From Conus ventricosus (lineage: Eukaryota > Mollusca > Gastropoda > Neogastropoda > Conidae): DNA of 64,000 nucleotides. Within the stretch, counting starts at the first letter, position 1, and every line of letters starts with the position of its first letter. Positions 32,801-45,085 of this stretch are shown here, one piece after another. Made by a program: the position numbers and the translations under genes. The DNA lies in the NCBI GenBank assembly GCA_018398815.1, contig CM031604.1, positions 55,466,135 to 55,530,134 on the forward strand. The letters are read 5' to 3'. The notes under the pieces were generated by a model. That model was not told where the DNA came from and made no database searches. It worked only from the letters and a program-made list of their open reading frames with translations.

Positions 32801-33188
32801 GAGTGTGGGAGAGAGATGATCAACAGCAAAAGTGTGTGTGTGTGCCTGTGTCTGCATGCATACATAACTGAGCAGTATTTAGCAAGTGTGGAGTCAGTAA
32901 GAGTACAGAGAGGAAGGAAAAACCCCAACCAACCAACCTGGCATGTCGTTACAGCTTGGGGGCAAGGTGAAGAGTGTGGCGTCCAACAAGCCCGGAGAGG
33001 GCATCGCTAAGGAGGCGGAGAGCTTCGACATGGTGGTGGTGGGGTCCCGTGGGCTGGGGGCCGTCAGACGCACTCTCCTGGGCTCTGTCAGCGACTTCCT
33101 GGTTCACCACTGCCACTGCCCAGTCCTGGTGGTCAAGCACCCGGACCATTTCCATCTGCATGGGGAGGAGACTCAGAAGGCCAAGTAG
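26120..33188 (+). CDS. Universal stress protein (UspA family), four exons
   Basis: Small cytoplasmic nucleotide-binding protein of the UspA fold, the only convincing host gene here. Exons 26120-26189, 28385-28480, 29399-29505 and 32955-33188 join in frame to 507 nt (168 aa plus stop). Junction phases are 1, 2 and 0 as split codons (T|GG, T|CT, then between codons), all with GT-AG borders. The start [20 protein letters not shown] has the family's first strand and the D-G-S loop. Exon 2 opens [11 protein letters not shown]. Exon 4 carries the ATP-binding signature G-2X-G-9X-G-S as [15 protein letters not shown] (residues 121-135), then [16 protein letters not shown]. An ATP-binding subtype is therefore expected. 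No disruptions seen, and length is typical (150-170 aa). Expression or stress response cannot be judged from sequence. Confidence 0.93.
26190..28384 (+). other. Intron 1 of the universal stress protein gene
   Basis: 2195 bp, GT...AG. Contains (AC)n runs at about 26969-27003 and 27027-27045, and a degenerate tandem repeat of about 56 bp at 27480-27690. Nothing else recognised. Confidence 0.85.
27480..27690. repeat. Degenerate tandem repeat, unit about 56 bp, three to four copies
   Basis: Units start with AAAGCATGAGCC, AAAGCATGGGTC or related words and share TGGA(G/C)A and a GGCAAGG/GGCATGG core. Copies are clearly diverged. Confidence 0.55.
28385..28480 (+). CDS. Universal stress protein exon 2
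   Basis: Acceptor ACAG at 28381-28384, donor GTGAGT at 28481. Encodes [20 protein letters not shown] and [11 protein letters not shown], i.e. the first helix and second strand of the Usp fold. Confidence 0.92.
28481..29398 (+). other. Intron 2 of the universal stress protein gene
   Basis: 918 bp, GT...AG with a TTTCAG acceptor. A short (CA)n run near 28911-28926. No other feature. Confidence 0.85.
29399..29505 (+). CDS. Universal stress protein exon 3
   Basis: Begins CT after CTTTCAG and ends GGG before GTAAGC. Encodes [20 protein letters not shown] and [15 protein letters not shown], a long amphipathic helix. Confidence 0.92.
29506..32954 (+). other. Intron 3 of the universal stress protein gene
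   Basis: 3449 bp, GT...AG. Holds an (AC)n run at 29768-29826, a roughly 30-bp degenerate tandem repeat at 31048-31225, and two diverged copies of a segment around GTCTTTCTTGTTTCT at 32240-32390. No coding exon recognised inside. Confidence 0.85.
31048..31225. repeat. Degenerate tandem repeat, unit about 30 bp, about six copies
   Basis: Repeated words TCCACCTAAACTAACATGCA and TCCATCTAAACTAACATATA with spacing near 30 bp. Confidence 0.75.
32955..33188 (+). CDS. Universal stress protein exon 4 (C-terminal, ATP-binding signature)
   Basis: Acceptor TTACAG at 32949-32954; TAG stop at 33186-33188. Encodes the fourth strand ([15 protein letters not shown]), the last strand with the glycine-rich loop and the C-terminal tail [16 protein letters not shown]. 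Its G+C content is notably higher than that of the surrounding introns, as expected for exon sequence. Confidence 0.93.
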   Translation, partial: LGGKVKSVASNKPGEGIAKEAESFDMVVVGSRGLGAVRRTLLGSVSDFLVHHCHCPVLVVKHPDHFHLHGEETQKAK

Positions 33189-33956
33189 CTGGCTGGCTTT
33201 GGCATAACCTGCAAGCATTTATACAGCGAAGCTAATTTAATGTTATTTTGAAAGCAATGTTCGCTTCGCCATATCACTCACTAACTTTTTTGGTGTTCTC
33301 CCTCTCGTGTTTGTTTTCGGTTTTTGTTTTGTTTTCTTGTGTGTAAATCAGTTTAGCTGAAAGGTTTCCTTTCAGAAAGAAAAGAAATTATTTTTTTAAA
33401 AACCCAGCATAGTACTGCCTGTGTTTAGCAGCTAAGATATGTGACTAGGTTAGCACTGAATTGGTTTGAGACTAAGATATAATATGGCAAGTTTAACATT
33501 GAATCGGTTTAGAACAGCTTTGATATTGTGACAAAGGTAATGTTCATTGAATGGGTTTGGGGTCCGTATTAAGAAATGCAGAGTTACTTGTGAATTATTT
33601 GTGATCTTTTATAACAAATGAGCAGTAGTTAGTTTGTATAAATTGCACCTTTTTTTTCCATTATTCCTTGGAACTATTTCAGGGCTGCCAATGACTCACA
33701 TTTTGGGCACGTTTCATGCTTTGGAGCTCAAACTTATTCCTTTGATTTTCAATACAAACGCGAGATTTACCTTTTTGAATGCCGTATGTTTCATCACCCT
33801 GCGGGCATGTGATGTGTATGTTGAGTTTGCAAAAATGAAAACTGATGTCAAATGCTGCCATCGTAAACATTCAAAAACAAAAGTGGTGTCAAATGTTGCC
33901 ATCATCACAAGACACATACTTGTGCAATACTTGCAAGGAATGGAACTCTTAAAGAT

Positions 33957-33962
33957 AATAAA
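33957..33962 (+). promoter_or_regulatory. Candidate poly(A) signal AATAAA
   Basis: First canonical AATAAA that I find downstream of the universal stress protein stop, about 770 bp into the presumed 3' UTR. Position-based only. Confidence 0.35.
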
Positions 33963-36046
33963 CACAAAATCTTAACTTGCACGCTGATTATGATATTTCC
34001 AAATCTTTTTTGTCAGTGCCTCATCACGGTAACATGAGTAATTAGGCATTGGTTTCTCAAAAATATATCAATATAAAGAAACTAACTTTACAAGCTGAAT
34101 CATTCTACTGTATTCATGAGCGTTTGAATTTATATCATGAGGGTGAAATTTTTCTATGACCATTTCAGTGATCCCAGACAAAGATGCAAGTGTGTTTGGT
34201 GATGTCATACAGGAGTCTGTGTCTTTACTATCCATATTGAGAGATATTTAATCAGAGTATATTTCATGACTAGACAGGATCTAAAGCCTTGATATTCAAC
34301 ACATTTTGGATGTGACTTCAACATTTGTGTCTTTCTGAGGTTTCACCTGCTTTGTCGTGTTGTGGTTTAACCTTTGAACTAGACATAGTGACAGGTAGCC
34401 ATCTGGGGAATATGCTCTTGTGCATTTTTATGCATATTATTTACAGTCTGATGATAACTTTTTGAAAATTCACTTGTCTTGTTTTCAGTTATGTATGAAT
34501 TTATCAGCATTAATTTGCACTTTGTTCACTTGTTTTTGGCTTGTTACTGCCAAGCTGTTTTGACCAAAATGTTCCCAATAATGGGATTAATTTTCTTGAA
34601 TGCTAGGCAAACCGGGGTTCTGCTTGAAAAAAGAAGCCTATCTTGCAAGCCCAAATGGTGCCAAATGCTGCATGAAAATCTAGTGATTAATGCAGTTTGA
34701 TGTGTATGCGTCTGTGTGTTGCTGAAATATGTACGACCTACAATTGTGGTCAGTCACCTTTGTTGATAAAATTCACATTGATGGAGACTCGCTACATCTT
34801 GGCGACTTTGGTCATTGTTTAAATCATTCATTTTCAATCATTCATTCATTTTCAATCAATCGTGAAGGCTGGCGTTTCACATAGTGGTCAGAAAAAGTAC
34901 GTCATGATCTGACTTAAGGCCCTCACTGAAGAACTTTCGCAATGACGCAAATGCTTGGGACCACGCCATCCAGCAAAGTTGCATCAGCAGAGGTGCTGCC
35001 CATTATGAGCAGTAGAGGATAGCAGAAGATGCCCCAAGGAAATGTGAGCTTTGTAAGTTTAGGGTCTCCTCCTCATTATTTTCAGTGCCATAGACCATTC
35101 GTGCCTGACATACGGCAGAGGCTTTCATGCTTTTATCAGACTGTTTCACCACAGTCAGATAGAATGCACCCAGTTGCCTTTGGTGTGCCATTGAACATTG
35201 TTGACTGAACAAACTACATGTCTCTTTCACTGTTGTGTAATATTAGTCCTATTCAACAAAAGGTGAAAAACAACAACAAGAATAAAACCAAAACTGATAT
35301 ATACTCAAAATGCAGCTCTTAATGCTCAAAGCTTCCCAAATAACCTGTATGGAAAGAGAAAAAATAATGACAATGGGCATAATTGTGGATGGGCAGTTAG
35401 CAGGATGTATGTTAGCAAGATCTTTTCACTTCAGGAAGTCCTGCAAAAACTGCAGAAATTTGTGTAACATTCAAGCCCTTCACCCCAAGTAAAGTGTGGC
35501 CATTGTGTGGCACAGCCACCCCCCAACTCCCACCTTTTTTCCCTCCCATCATCATACCTAGTTTAGTTTCCTTATGAGCATAGATTTTTCAAAAGAATTT
35601 AATCTTCCAACGAGATTTGCAGGTGCCTGTGAAAGGCAAGCATAAACAGAACCATCAATGCTCTTCCTGTATAAAATGTTACTGGCATTATGATTGTATA
35701 TAACTGTTGATTTAATCGGATCTTGTATGAACTATGTTGATTTAAAGCAGATTTTTTTTTTTCTTTGCTAGTCTAGTTGTCGCAGGTGATTGTCAGTTTG
35801 TTTTTTTCTGTGATAGGAGACTAGTGTTGTTATGATGTAGAAATATTTCGTTGTCTTCTGTGTATTGTTTACTGTTCTCTCAAAATGGATATGAAAACTA
35901 TGCAGAAACAAGTAAATGCACATTTTCAAGTAAAACACATGAATGCATACACATACGCATACAGACACTGACACATACATGCTTATGCTTCTGCTTTGCA
36001 TTGATGTTGACCATGAAAGAGAGTGAAGGGAAAAGGGATGCTAGCT
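33963..36046. other. Intergenic DNA, no supported gene
   Basis: Unique, A+T-rich sequence with T runs near 35750 and no recognisable coding or RNA gene. Part may be 3' UTR of the stress protein gene. Confidence 0.45.
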
Positions 36047-36430
36047 GTTAATGCGCTGTTTTTTTGTGATCTTTTTGCCTGGCCAGCATTAACCAATCTT
36101 AATATGCTATAATGCACTGTTTTTTGTGAGCTTCTTTTTGCTTGGCCAGCATTAACCAATCTTGATATGCTATAATGCGCTGTTTTTTGTGAGCTTCTTT
36201 TGGCTTGGCTAGTATTGACCAATCTTGATATGCTATAGTTATAAGTGTATGAGGAATGTGAACCATCAGTATCTTTTTCCCCCCAGACCCAGTTCCCTTT
36301 CCACGTTTCATTTTGACGCAATTTAATTTGAACTTTTATTAGTGCGTGAGGAATGTGAACCATCAGTTGTTGTTTTTTTTCCCAAACCCAGTTCCTAGTT
36401 CTTTCATTTTGATGCAATTTAATTTGAACA
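36047..36430. repeat. Two adjacent tandem repeats: about 63 bp x3 and about 110 bp x2
   Basis: Three copies of a unit with AATGCGCTGTTTTTTGTGA and GGCCAGCATTAACCAATCTT (36047-36237) are followed by two copies of a unit with GAGGAATGTGAACCATCAGT and CCCAGTTCC (36243-36430). Confidence 0.85.
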
Positions 36431-37823
36431 GATGAAATTACATTTCAATATATAGATGTTTACCTCAAATTTTTCTCAATTATCCTAATTGCAAAAATCA
36501 TGATCGTGAACCTCTGAATAAGAAAAAATCCACAAACGAAGAATGTGTTCGTAACAAGTCATGGCTGAGGGTCATTGTGAAAATCCCTTGTTTTATGGTT
36601 GTAGTTTTTTTTTGAAGGATGATGGAGGCATGGTACTATGTTGAGCTAGTGTTATACTCTTTACTTGCCATGAATTGCATGTACTTGAAGGTGCGTTTTC
36701 TTTGTGATTCCCCTTAATCAATTCAGCTTCAAACTTGCAGACATGAGAGGCTTTAAGGCCGAACCCATCTGTAGTCCTAGACACTGAAATATTTATTTTT
36801 ATGAGGTTGGACAGTTACACTATGTCTTAAGCTGATAATGATTGTTGAAATTGCAACTGCAAGGATTCACTTGATTTTTGTTACTGCAAGTTGTGATTAG
36901 CGCATTACGTAACATGTGATCAGCATGTTTCATCCAACAAAAATCCTGTTCAGATTTGCAACATTGATATTGCCGTTTTGTATTTCAGGAGCATGGTGAT
37001 TTTGGTCATGCTTTTGTCACATGACAAATCATGCTACGTATTTACTGATTTTGTCTTGCCATTTTGTTTCCTTCTTTTATCTTCTTCTCTAGTTCCAATT
37101 TATCTACATTTTTTTTATATATGTTCAGGCATTTTTGTGTGCAAGCACATGGTATTTGGCACACACATTCATGCATATTCAGTTTTGCATGATGTGTGAA
37201 AATATGATTACACATCAGTGCTTGATCCATGTTTTAGGCATAGGTTCACCTGTAAATATTCGATGAGCACTGACATGCATGTGAACATCACACACAATGT
37301 CCATACACATGCGCAGCACAGGTAAGTGTGTGCACACTTAACTGTGTAAATCAATCAAACAGGTTAACCCAGTTTTGTTTGCTTGTTTTTCTGCATGTAC
37401 AGATTTTTTTCAGGCCAGTAAATCCTGAATTTTGTTCTGAAAGAAATTGAAATAGATTATTTACAATTTCTTCAAGCTTGACCACCCCTCTTCTAAATCA
37501 TTTCTATTTACATATTTAAAGTGGAAGGATCTTTCAAATCACCCCTTATCTACTCTCCATTTTCCTGGTCTAGTCATAGATTTTGTCTTATTTATGAAAA
37601 GATTTGCGCAAGATGCAGTGGTGATTTTTCGTTATATATACTCCTGTACCTCTCCCTCACTTTTTAACCATTTGAAGATTTTACTCTATATAAGATGGGC
37701 TTAAATCAGAATAAAGATCCATGGAAAATCCCATCAGATATAGATTTTGCTATGCAATGGAGTTCAAGAAGACATGTATAGCTGATATAATGTTTACTCC
37801 TTGATTGTTGGTTTTGAGCAGAC

Positions 37824-37859
<36 letters not shown>

Positions 37860-38642
37860 ACCAACTCTCCGTCCCCTGTGATCCTTTCCCTTCCCAGACA
37901 TTTGTCCTCATCATAACCTCTCTGCCCCCACTCGCCACTCCCATCCCCCAATGCTGTATCCTTTGTCCCTGCACTTCCCTCTTTTTTAAGTCTATATATA
38001 TATTCATATATGCCTGATGATATGAAGACAACAGAACAGGAACTCTGTCAGGTTTGTTTATAGGCATAATCACTAAACATTCCATGTTACTGGTAACTCG
38101 AAGTGGTAATATGAGGGCTTTATACTTTGGGGCCTCTCAGAACAGTATTAGACAGAGGTGAAATAGTGTTTTTGAGGATTTCCGAGTATATTTTTTGTGA
38201 TAGCATATTGGTTATGTAGTTTAACTGTTAATTTGATTGGTTCATTATGTGTCACTTTACTCATGTATTTATTGGGCTTAATTAACCAGTTTGTGTACTC
38301 ATTTGTGTCCATTTGTTTTGCTTTTAAACACTTTGAATCAGAGGTTAATGGAAAATAGCCATCACTTTATGTAAGTGGTAATGGTATTGAATGTACCATC
38401 AGTATTCCTATTCAGCATCAACATTTTTTGACATGTAAGTGAGTTAGTGTTCTTACTTCTGTCAACTGTTCACAACAACAGACTAGGTCAGGAAAGCTGC
38501 GCGTTCGACTGTTAGTTGGCAGTACCAGCGACAGAAATATTGACAGTGTTCCAGACCGTTTGTGTCCTTTTCTGGCAAAGCCTTGATGATGGCACATCAT
38601 ACACAATGTGTATGAATCTAGTTTTTGTTAACCAGTTACACT
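36431..38642. other. Intergenic DNA with a poly-C tract
   Basis: Poly-C of about 36 bp at 37824-37859, otherwise nothing recognised. Confidence 0.45.
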
Positions 38643-39280
38643 TGGTGCAGTGGTTAGTGCTTCGACATTCAAGGTGGGACGTTGTGACCATGAGTCACAA
38701 CAGAGGCATATATTTGTGTGATTTTTTTAAGGCCTGGGCTACCTCAAGCTGGAGATGATGAATGTGGTAATGGGTTCATTAGAAAGAGGGGAGTTACAGT
38801 TGAGTTTCATCCACCAAGTGGATGCGTCTCCAAGAGTATTGCTCAAGTATCCTGACCAATAGTGCAGGTGTCTGGGTTTCATGGGCCTGGTTGATGTCAT
38901 AAAGTGCAGCCCTATCATGATCTTGTACTTTCAGACCAAAAACTGTATCTCCATAGCATTGTGTTTGTGATCCTAAATGATGTACCAAAAAGAAAAAAAA
39001 AAATCAGATTGGATTGTGTGGCCCCTTCGTGACCATCACAGGTTGTAACTTCAGTTTTACTTCTTATCCATATCCGTCTCTGTGATGAATGCAAGTAAAA
39101 AATTTTGGTCTTGGCATTTCAGTGGGAACTGTTGCTGATAGACATGGTGGCGTCCTCCAGGGGGAGGTAAAAATATGTTAGATCCTGTGTCAGTTCATGC
39201 CATGCTCTTGTGGTGACCTCAGTTTCGCTTCCCATATATGTCCATGTGTCCAGTGGGTGTGCCAATGGTTCTTTTAATGT
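38643..39280 (+). mobile_element. Diverged SINE copy (tRNA-like head) with duplicated tail segment
   Basis: A tRNA-like head (TGGTGCAGTGGTTAGTG at 38643, a worn A box) is followed by a body that matches the copy at 52.3 kb: GAGTTTCATCCACCAAGTGG (38802) against GAGTTTCATCCACTTAATGG (52429), and GTGCAGGTG plus GGGCCTGGTT downstream. A tail related to GACATGGTGGCGTCCTCCAG (39143) also matches the other copy (GACGTGGTGGCGCCCTCCGG). The tail word TCATGCC...GGTGACCTCAGTTTCG recurs at 39196. More decayed than the 52.3-kb copy. Confidence 0.75.
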
Positions 39281-41081
39281 AAAATATTTAGCCGCTGTCA
39301 GCAGATTCTGTTGTATGTAGTTTCCAGATTTTTTGTCTCTGTTTGACTATGCCCTTTTGTTTTTATGTTTCTTTTCTATCCGTTGTTTTTCTCCCTTTAT
39401 TATGGCACAAAAATAAAGCACACACACACAGATACATGCACAAATCAGTTTTAAAACACTCGTTCTCACTCACTCTTCTGAATGCACATAATTAAGCACT
39501 CTGGAATCGGCACTTCCCATTCCCATTCGTTTCACTGCCCCAACCCCCTTTCACCAACACCCACCTCACACCCACCTACACAAATGTGAGAACACCGCAA
39601 TTATTGCCTGGCATTTTTCAAATCTTAAGAACGGTTTTTAATTTCCATATCTTCGAAATAGTTAATTTTGATATTTTTGTTTTTTATTTGCTTTTTTTTT
39701 TCACAAAATGATTTCTTTCTGGTGCTAGGAACCATATCCTGGTAAAGCTGCAATCATTAAATCCATTTCCATGATTTTGAAGAGACCGGTGCAGTCATAG
39801 TACAAGCGGTCCTTGTTTGCTACACAATGAACTTGAAATATGCAACTTTTTTTTCTGCATAGTAGTCAGAGAGAAATGGTTGGCATTAGGGTGTGTGCAA
39901 TGAATGACTGCTTGCATGACAGCAGATTATTCTTGATCTTCTGATGGAACATTTGCTCTGAATCTTCAAATAAAACGTTTAATCAGAAGTCAGTATAGTT
40001 TTGTGTTTTTGCTAGTTTTTAGCGTTATATGATAAGCGTGTATGTGATTTGATTGTTTGTGGGATGCAGGGTTTGCGTGTGTGTGTGTGTGTGTGCACGC
40101 ATGTGCATATGTGTTTTGAAAACATGGAGGGATGGGGATGATGTCCCTTTTTTCCTGTACAAATGCTTGCACATGTGATCAGAATATATCATTTCATATG
40201 CTTCAATCACCATGTCTCTAAACATCGACAGAGTGTGGAGATGGTACCTGTAGAGGAATGCATGTGGTGTGGCAGGTGGTGTTGCTGCCCTCTCCACACC
40301 CATCCAACAGTTTTCTTCTTGTGTAGTTTGTCTTTATTGCATACTCTTTAGACCAGCCTCATGATACTGATAGGCAGGATTGTGACAGCTTATCAGAGGC
40401 AGATCGCGCTTCATTCAAGACACAACTCTTTTTTATGTGCCACACAGACCGGCATTGCTCAAGCATGGAGCAAGCACAATAGTGTGACATAGATTTCCTT
40501 TATCATTTCTCTACTCTACAAGTATATCAACCAGCACCACATTCACCTTTGGGATTGGCATCTGACAACACCTCCACGTTTGAAGGCGGAGTTATTGAAT
40601 CCATTTGACTCATTATTGAAAGACTAAAGGGCAGAAAGTTTACTGTTTGCCATCAAACATGGTTTTAAAATGTCTATTTTTATTATCTATATGTTACATT
40701 GTGTCTGGACAATGTTGCTTAACATAACTAAGATGGTTTGTATACTTGCCAGAACTCATTTTTCTCTGTGTTTTCATTTATACACACATAATCACATGAA
40801 AAAGATTGAATTACCACATCATCACAAGATCTGTGACTCAGAGAGCCAGGCAAATGACAATGTTTACGCATGCAAGCTGGCAATGGGCATTTCTTTTTGT
40901 TCGAATAGCCAGATTACTGGCGCACATATACTGGATGTAATATATCTTCAAAGGCATATGATACCAAATTATTCACTTCCTTTATAATTGCAATTGAGTG
41001 TGTGTGTGTGCATGTGCATTCATGTATTAACCATTCCATTCCCCACCTACCAAACACACTCAAATTCACGCCCATGCTTTT

Positions 41082-41087
<6 letters not shown>
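39281..41087. other. Intergenic DNA, no supported gene
   Basis: A short (GT)n run at 40077-40094. Nothing else recognised. Confidence 0.45.
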
Positions 41088-41158
<71 letters not shown>

Positions 41159-41168
41159 ACACACACAG
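41088..41168. repeat. (CT)n(CA)n microsatellite
   Basis: CT run followed by CA run, about 80 bp. Confidence 0.95.
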
Positions 41169-42515
41169 GTCAACAGGTTAACCTCGTTTTATGTGCTTAA
41201 AGTTATACGTGACCCCAAAGAAACCAAAACAAACAGAGAGAGAGAGAGAGATTTACTAGAGATAATATCTATGTGTAAGGTATGTGCCTTTTTAAAAATT
41301 TTCCTATTTATAATTGTGAGATTTCAATATTTAAAAGGAAAACATTCTCTGATCAAAACTAGGAGAGAGCATAAAAATGTGAAATAAATAGGAAGAAAGG
41401 AATCAAGGTAATTATTAGAACAGGCTCTTAAACAGTTCTTGAAAATTATATAGAAATGTATGTGTATGAGAAAGAGAGAGAGAAAGAGAGAATTTCATCG
41501 CCCAAAACGTTTTTGCTGCTTAGCAGGTTATTCTGTCTTACCATCTTACACAATCCCGCACTTACACAATCGTACACAATTTTGTAAAGTCAGACCAAAT
41601 GTTTCTGGCAACGACAACAAATCTATGCAGCACATATGTTAGCTTTTCATGAACTCCTTAGGACCCTTCACTGGTATCACTTCCAGTGCAAAACACCACC
41701 CCTCACACGTCACTGTGTACAAAATTGTTAACATTTTGAAACAAGCTGATCATCCGCTCATTCAGCTACTTCCACTTTCTGTGATTCATCTTTCAGCGGT
41801 TTCCAATGTTCAGTTCAGTCGGGAAGCCTGTGAGCGGGCGAGTATGGCAACACAACAGTTAGTCATGGCACTAAGTTTGACTGTCACATGCTTTCTATTT
41901 CAGATTATGTAGACCTACTTCACACAGTTGTTCATTGTGTACCGGAGGTATACCATTCCACTCTCACCAACTTCAAGTCTGATTCAAAAGTTACAGAGTG
42001 ACATAGGGCCTTAGGTCTTCAAGCTATACTGAGCAAAACATTCTGCAGTTCCCACAGAGTACAAGAGAAATGTACCAATTGGGGCTTTCTGTTTCAAAAA
42101 GGGTTAAGGAGCGCATTCGAGGAAGACGAAAGATGCATAGGTACACAGATGGGGGCACTCAAGATGGGGGCCTATTGAGACAGGGCGGCAAAATTGTATG
42201 AAGCATATACAGATGGGGGTACATGTTGATGGGGGCGTATAGACCGGGGCACATAGCGACAGGTCACATCAATGTGGTGATCCCATTCCTTCATTAAGTT
42301 TCAGGCTAAACAGCACGCTTTCCATGACTAGGTGGGCCAAGGCACGATTAAAACAAGACCTAAAAAGTGCTTCTCTTGTCAACAGCTTGCATGAGTTGAT
42401 TTCTTGCACAAATAAATTTATGTTTTACATCAACATACTCTGATACACTTTCAGATGACCAGGAACTTTGGCATGGTTCCTCACAGGATGAGTGGGTCAG
42501 TCTGCGCACGTGTCA

Positions 42516-42552
<37 letters not shown>

Positions 42553-42999
42553 CGTGCATGCGTGTGTGCACATCAGTATGTTTGTGAGAGAGAGAGAGAG
42601 AGAGAGAGGACATATATGCATGCATATATATGATAAGAATTTGACTCGACTGTGCGCATAACGGTCCAAACAATGGGCCTACATTAAGAGCACATGAATT
42701 GTTGATATCTTGAACCTGTTGAGTCATCTGCTTCAACCTCATCCGTAACGAGAACGAACGCACACACTGTAGGCCTACACTCAAGTTACCAAACTCAAGT
42801 GCCTGCCTGGAGAAGACCGGCGTTTGGCCGTCTTGTATAAATCAGCAATATTCTGACGTTGTAATGGCTACACACACGTGTTTGCTGTATCCAAACTGGG
42901 CGCATCCGGGGAATTTTAAAAAGTAAAGAATCGTATGCTATACGCAAGGATTTGTAACGACCGAGTATGCGCAAACCAAGGATCGAATGCTCTCAGTGT
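41169..42999. other. Intergenic DNA with short repeats
   Basis: Contains GATGGGGGC-type direct repeats near 42150-42245 and a (GT)n...(GA)n run at 42518-42609. No gene recognised. Confidence 0.45.
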
Positions 43000-45085
43000 T
43001 AATAAAGAAGACCTATCAAAGGCACGGGTTTTATTTTAGGCGGAGTACTGCATGTTTCTTTCACATTAGGAACTAGACGGCACGCGAGACAACAAACAAT
43101 TTTTTTTTCGACAGTGCCCTTTTTCGATTGAAAAGAAAAATGTGGTTTGCTTGTACATCGACATCTACATGGAACATTAGTCCATTTGTCCCACTTGAAA
43201 CATATCCATAATTTGTTCAGTTTCAACACAGATTTCTTGATACGAGAACCCACATTTTTTCGAATTATACCCTGTATAGAGAAGGAAGCTTCTTCATCAG
43301 TCTTATATCTGTGTCTTAAATTATATAAGAATGCCCGGACAAAGGGCAGAATACTCTTAAGCTTACATTTATATATGTAAAATCTGGCCAAAAGTATAAT
43401 CAGATCAATAACTGTGTCTGTTCCAATATCCCGAGCCTCCTCCTCAAAAACAAGGTTTTCAAACTTTGAACTATTTATACGTATTATCATCAATAACTTT
43501 CCAAAAACTATTAACTTTGTCACAGTGTCAAAAGAGATGGGTAATGGTTTCCATCACCTGTGTGCAAAAGAAAGAAAAAAGCCACAAAGGACAGTCTGTT
43601 AGGCTGCACACTGATTGATATTTTCCAATTTGAAGAATACTGTGAAGTAATCTTATTTGAAACTATTTAAGTGAGCAATGGTGATAGATGTGAAATACTC
43701 TGAGAAAGTACTTTTCCAGTCCAGCCCAGGAAAATTGTTGCTTCAACAACTGATGCTGGCAAGGTCACATTCCCATGACGTGCTGACTTAACTGCCTGGT
43801 TACATTTGCGAATACAACACCACAAACCACTGTCTAAATTATTCTCACAGGTGGTAAGAGTATTGCCTGATTGTAAATGGTATGATTTTATGGCGTGAAT
43901 AACTCCTTCGTACAATAGAAATTGGTCACTGATTCTTTTTGTTGTTGTTGTTCCAAATGTGAAGAACCAAACATTGTCATTTTTTGTTGTTGTCATCTTT
44001 AATTCGACAGATATTTGAATTCACGCCCTCTTTCACAAAGACTACTTTTCTGTCTCTTTTAACATTGACATTGTAATGAACATGTTAAGCAAGCAAGTCA
44101 ATAGCATTGTTTGGAGTATACATATTGTTAAGTCTTCTATAATGTTTGGCAACATCAAGCCAAAAAGGATTATCAACGTTTTGCATGATTCTGTTCGCGG
44201 ATTCACCTTCAAACTTACCTATATTCCTAAGACAGGAGTGTAGATTTAACACTAAATGAACTAATGTAGAATTTGACTCAAGTCTTTTCAACCAGCTGGT
44301 CTTCATTGTTGACACGGAGAAGAAAACATCACACATTTTAAGTCCACCATCCTCATATGATTGACAAACTACAGATCTTTTAATCTTTTACGCCCTGCCA
44401 CTCCAGAAAAAATTGAAACAACATTCGGTGTAATTCTTGTAGGAAAAGAAATGGAGGTCTGGCAAATGTAGGCAGAGGATGTTCAATTTGGAAAGTGTTA
44501 ATGTTTTATTGATTACTATTTTCCCAAGAGGAGTCATCTTTCCTTTCCCCACTATCCAATTGTCCTCTTTATGTCAGTTTACCTGCATAGTTTTAAGCTG
44601 CAGATGTCTTCTCTTTGTGCGGAAAAGTTTACTCCAAGTGCCTTAAAAGATACCTGGGTCCCACTGAAAATTTGTCTCTCATGAATCTAAGCTGATAATT
44701 TTTTTTTCATCTCCCTTCTCCAAATTACCTGTGTTTTTTCGTTGTTGATTCCCAGGCCAGACATTCTAGAAACATATCTACGTGCACATTGTCTCAATAA
44801 ATGACTTCTCTGAGTCATTTTATATGCATGGTAGTTATCTGCGTGGAGTGATAACAGAATTTCCTGATTTTTAACTGTATACCTTTAAAGTGTTTATTTT
44901 TCCTGAACAACTTAACTTCTGCACTTATCAAGCACAAACAGGGAAATATGGGGTCACCCTGGCTGCAACTTCTTTCTAGATTAAACCCATTCAAGCATTG
45001 GCCGTTAAAAGATACACCAATGAAGCTTGTCTGTACATACTTTGGAATCAAATAACAAATGACTGTGGAAACAGGAAAAACAAAA
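43000..45085 (-). pseudogene. Heavily decayed L1/Tx1-like non-LTR retrotransposon, 3' half of the reverse transcriptase ORF
   Basis: On the minus strand, RT palm sequence is readable at 44815-45051 (ERSCSQGDPI, matching the RQGDP motif, then a destroyed YADD region). Further down come KIVINKTLTLSKLN and VCQSYEDGGLKMCDVFF (about 44300-44520). After those comes MKTSWLKRLESNSTLVHLV with NPFWLDVAKHY (44085-44336), the typical C-terminal region of L1-like ORF2. The last part (42999-43523) contains LILLARFYIYKCKL and FLYNLRHRYKTDEE, also a hallmark of this group's tail. At least ten breaks; the element enters in mid-RT near an A-rich run at 45070-45098. Ancient insertion. Confidence 0.8.

Noticed and set aside
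32949..33218. Minus-strand and alternative plus-strand frames over the last stress protein exon
   Set aside because: High G+C of the real exon keeps other frames open; only the 32955-33188 frame has the Usp signature.
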